Of a stretch of DNA of 5,647 bases, positions 5,396 to 5,647 are shown one piece after another; the stretch's first letter is position 1, and every line of letters starts with the position of its first letter. This DNA comes from Clostridiales bacterium (lineage in GTDB: Bacteria; Bacillota; Clostridia; Oscillospirales; CAG-382): contig QAKH01000066.1 of assembly GCA_003343885.1 (NCBI GenBank), positions 1 through 5,647 of the forward strand, given 5' to 3'. The translations under genes and the position numbers were made by a program. The notes under the pieces were generated by a model. The model was not told the origin of the DNA. It made no database searches and saw nothing but the letters and a program-made list of their open reading frames with translations.

Positions 5396-5536
5396 AATTT
5401 TATCTTTCGCGAAAACATGCCCGTTTTCGTGCCATAAACGCCAGCACGAAAACTCGGATATAAAACCAAAACCCAATATAATAAAAATCCCAAAATTTCA
5501 AAAAAACACTGCTGTGTTAGCCCGCAGTCGCTAAGG
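5379..5536. repeat. tandem repeat unit B (about 158 bp)
   Basis: This is the second copy of the unit at 5191-5347. The 10-bp inverted repeat is fully conserved (5423-5432 and 5444-5453) with an identical loop, while the flanking A-rich stretches have drifted. It also holds the perfect palindrome TTTCGCGAAA (5405-5414), which is broken in unit A. Confidence 0.75.
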
Positions 5537-5564
5537 AGTAAATAAAAACTGCGTTTTCTTGCGT

Positions 5565-5581
5565 TTCCACATACTGTGGAA
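5565..5581. repeat. hairpin TTCCACA-TAC-TGTGGAA
   Basis: A perfect 7-bp stem with a 3-nt loop lies between tandem unit B and the right-end inverted repeat. There is no T-run after it, so it is not an obvious terminator. Confidence 0.5.
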
Positions 5582-5590
5582 CTTAGGTAT

Positions 5591-5635
5591 CGCCGTAAAA
5601 CCTGCGGAGCGAAGCGGAGCCTAAGTTTTACGGCG
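5591..5635. repeat. 11-bp perfect inverted repeat at the right end
   Basis: CGCCGTAAAAC (5591-5601) and GTTTTACGGCG (5625-5635) pair perfectly around a 23-nt loop that contains the direct repeat GCGGAGC-GAA-GCGGAGC (5604-5620). A second pairing, CTTAGG (5582-5587) with CCTAAG (5620-5625), overlaps the base of the right arm. The following bases, TCCCCGGGAGTC, resemble TCCCCACGGGAGTC near the left end (55-68). Confidence 0.65.
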
Positions 5636-5647
5636 TCCCCGGGAGTC

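Larger units (their letters stand above)
4968..5647. other. gene-free repeat mosaic upstream of the gntR operon
   Basis: These 680 bases hold no credible protein or RNA gene. The one longer open frame (minus strand, 5493-5266) translates the tandem duplication and has no recognisable ribosome site or family features. The region is composed of several short repeat modules, each described separately: GC hairpins with 3-nt loops, GGGGC/GCCCC hairpins, a two-copy tandem repeat and an inverted repeat at the right end. It lies upstream of the operon promoter and is probably an insertion site for small non-autonomous intergenic elements; mobility is not shown. Confidence 0.6.

Noticed and set aside
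5266..5493. 75-codon minus-strand open frame in the repeat mosaic
   Set aside because: It spans tandem units A and B, so its ends repeat each other (hydrophobic YW/YI segments). It has no ribosome site or recognisable family.
5159..5536. CRISPR array
   Set aside because: There are only two long diverged units, with no short identical repeats alternating with unique spacers and no cas genes.

Overview
The window looks like a piece of chromosome from a Gram-positive, low-to-moderate GC Clostridia-type bacterium (Bacillota), plausibly a gut-associated Oscillospirales/Ruminococcaceae-like lineage. This is inferred from strong AGGAGG-type ribosome binding sites, a YtrA-type GntR/ABC operon, the non-mevalonate (MEP) isoprenoid enzyme Dxr, a cytoplasmic pectinase-like beta-helix glycosidase, and intergenic repeat modules (runs such as GTACTTTTTT and GGGGCTCTGCCCC) of the kind common in such genomes. 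Species cannot be named from the sequence.

Layout. Bases 1-192 are repeat-rich non-coding DNA: a 12-bp perfect inverted repeat built from GTACTTTTTT, a second hairpin, and a short GC-hairpin module that recurs at the other end of the window. Two plus-strand genes follow: a 490-aa GH28-like parallel beta-helix glycosidase (193-1665) and dxr (1715-2875), separated by 49 bp with no terminator visible. After an AT-rich, internally repetitive gap (2876-3056) carrying the terminator of the opposite strand, a minus-strand operon reads leftward: GntR/YtrA-family regulator (4901-4530), ABC ATPase (4527-3685) and ABC-2 permease (3683-3057). The genes are separated by only 2 nt and 1 nt. This operon has a near-ideal promoter (TTGACA-17-TATACT), and a 22-bp inverted repeat lies over its -10 and start region, the natural place for autoregulation by the GntR protein.

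From about 4968 to 5647 I see no credible gene. The region is a mosaic of repeats: GC hairpin modules related to the one at 103-148, GGGGC-loop-GCCCC hairpins, a degenerate tandem duplication with period 188-189 bp and about 89% identity by hand alignment, and an 11-bp inverted repeat near the right end.

How the genes work together. The regulator, ATPase and permease form one self-contained unit, probably for efflux or envelope-stress response, sensing an unidentified ligand. Dxr commits deoxyxylulose phosphate to isoprenoid synthesis. The glycosidase probably trims imported oligosaccharides. No pathway link between the glycosidase and dxr is apparent; their proximity may be incidental. I did not find a clearly novel multi-gene system. 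The most unusual material is the repeat mosaic and the departures from family consensus in Dxr and in the glycosidase.
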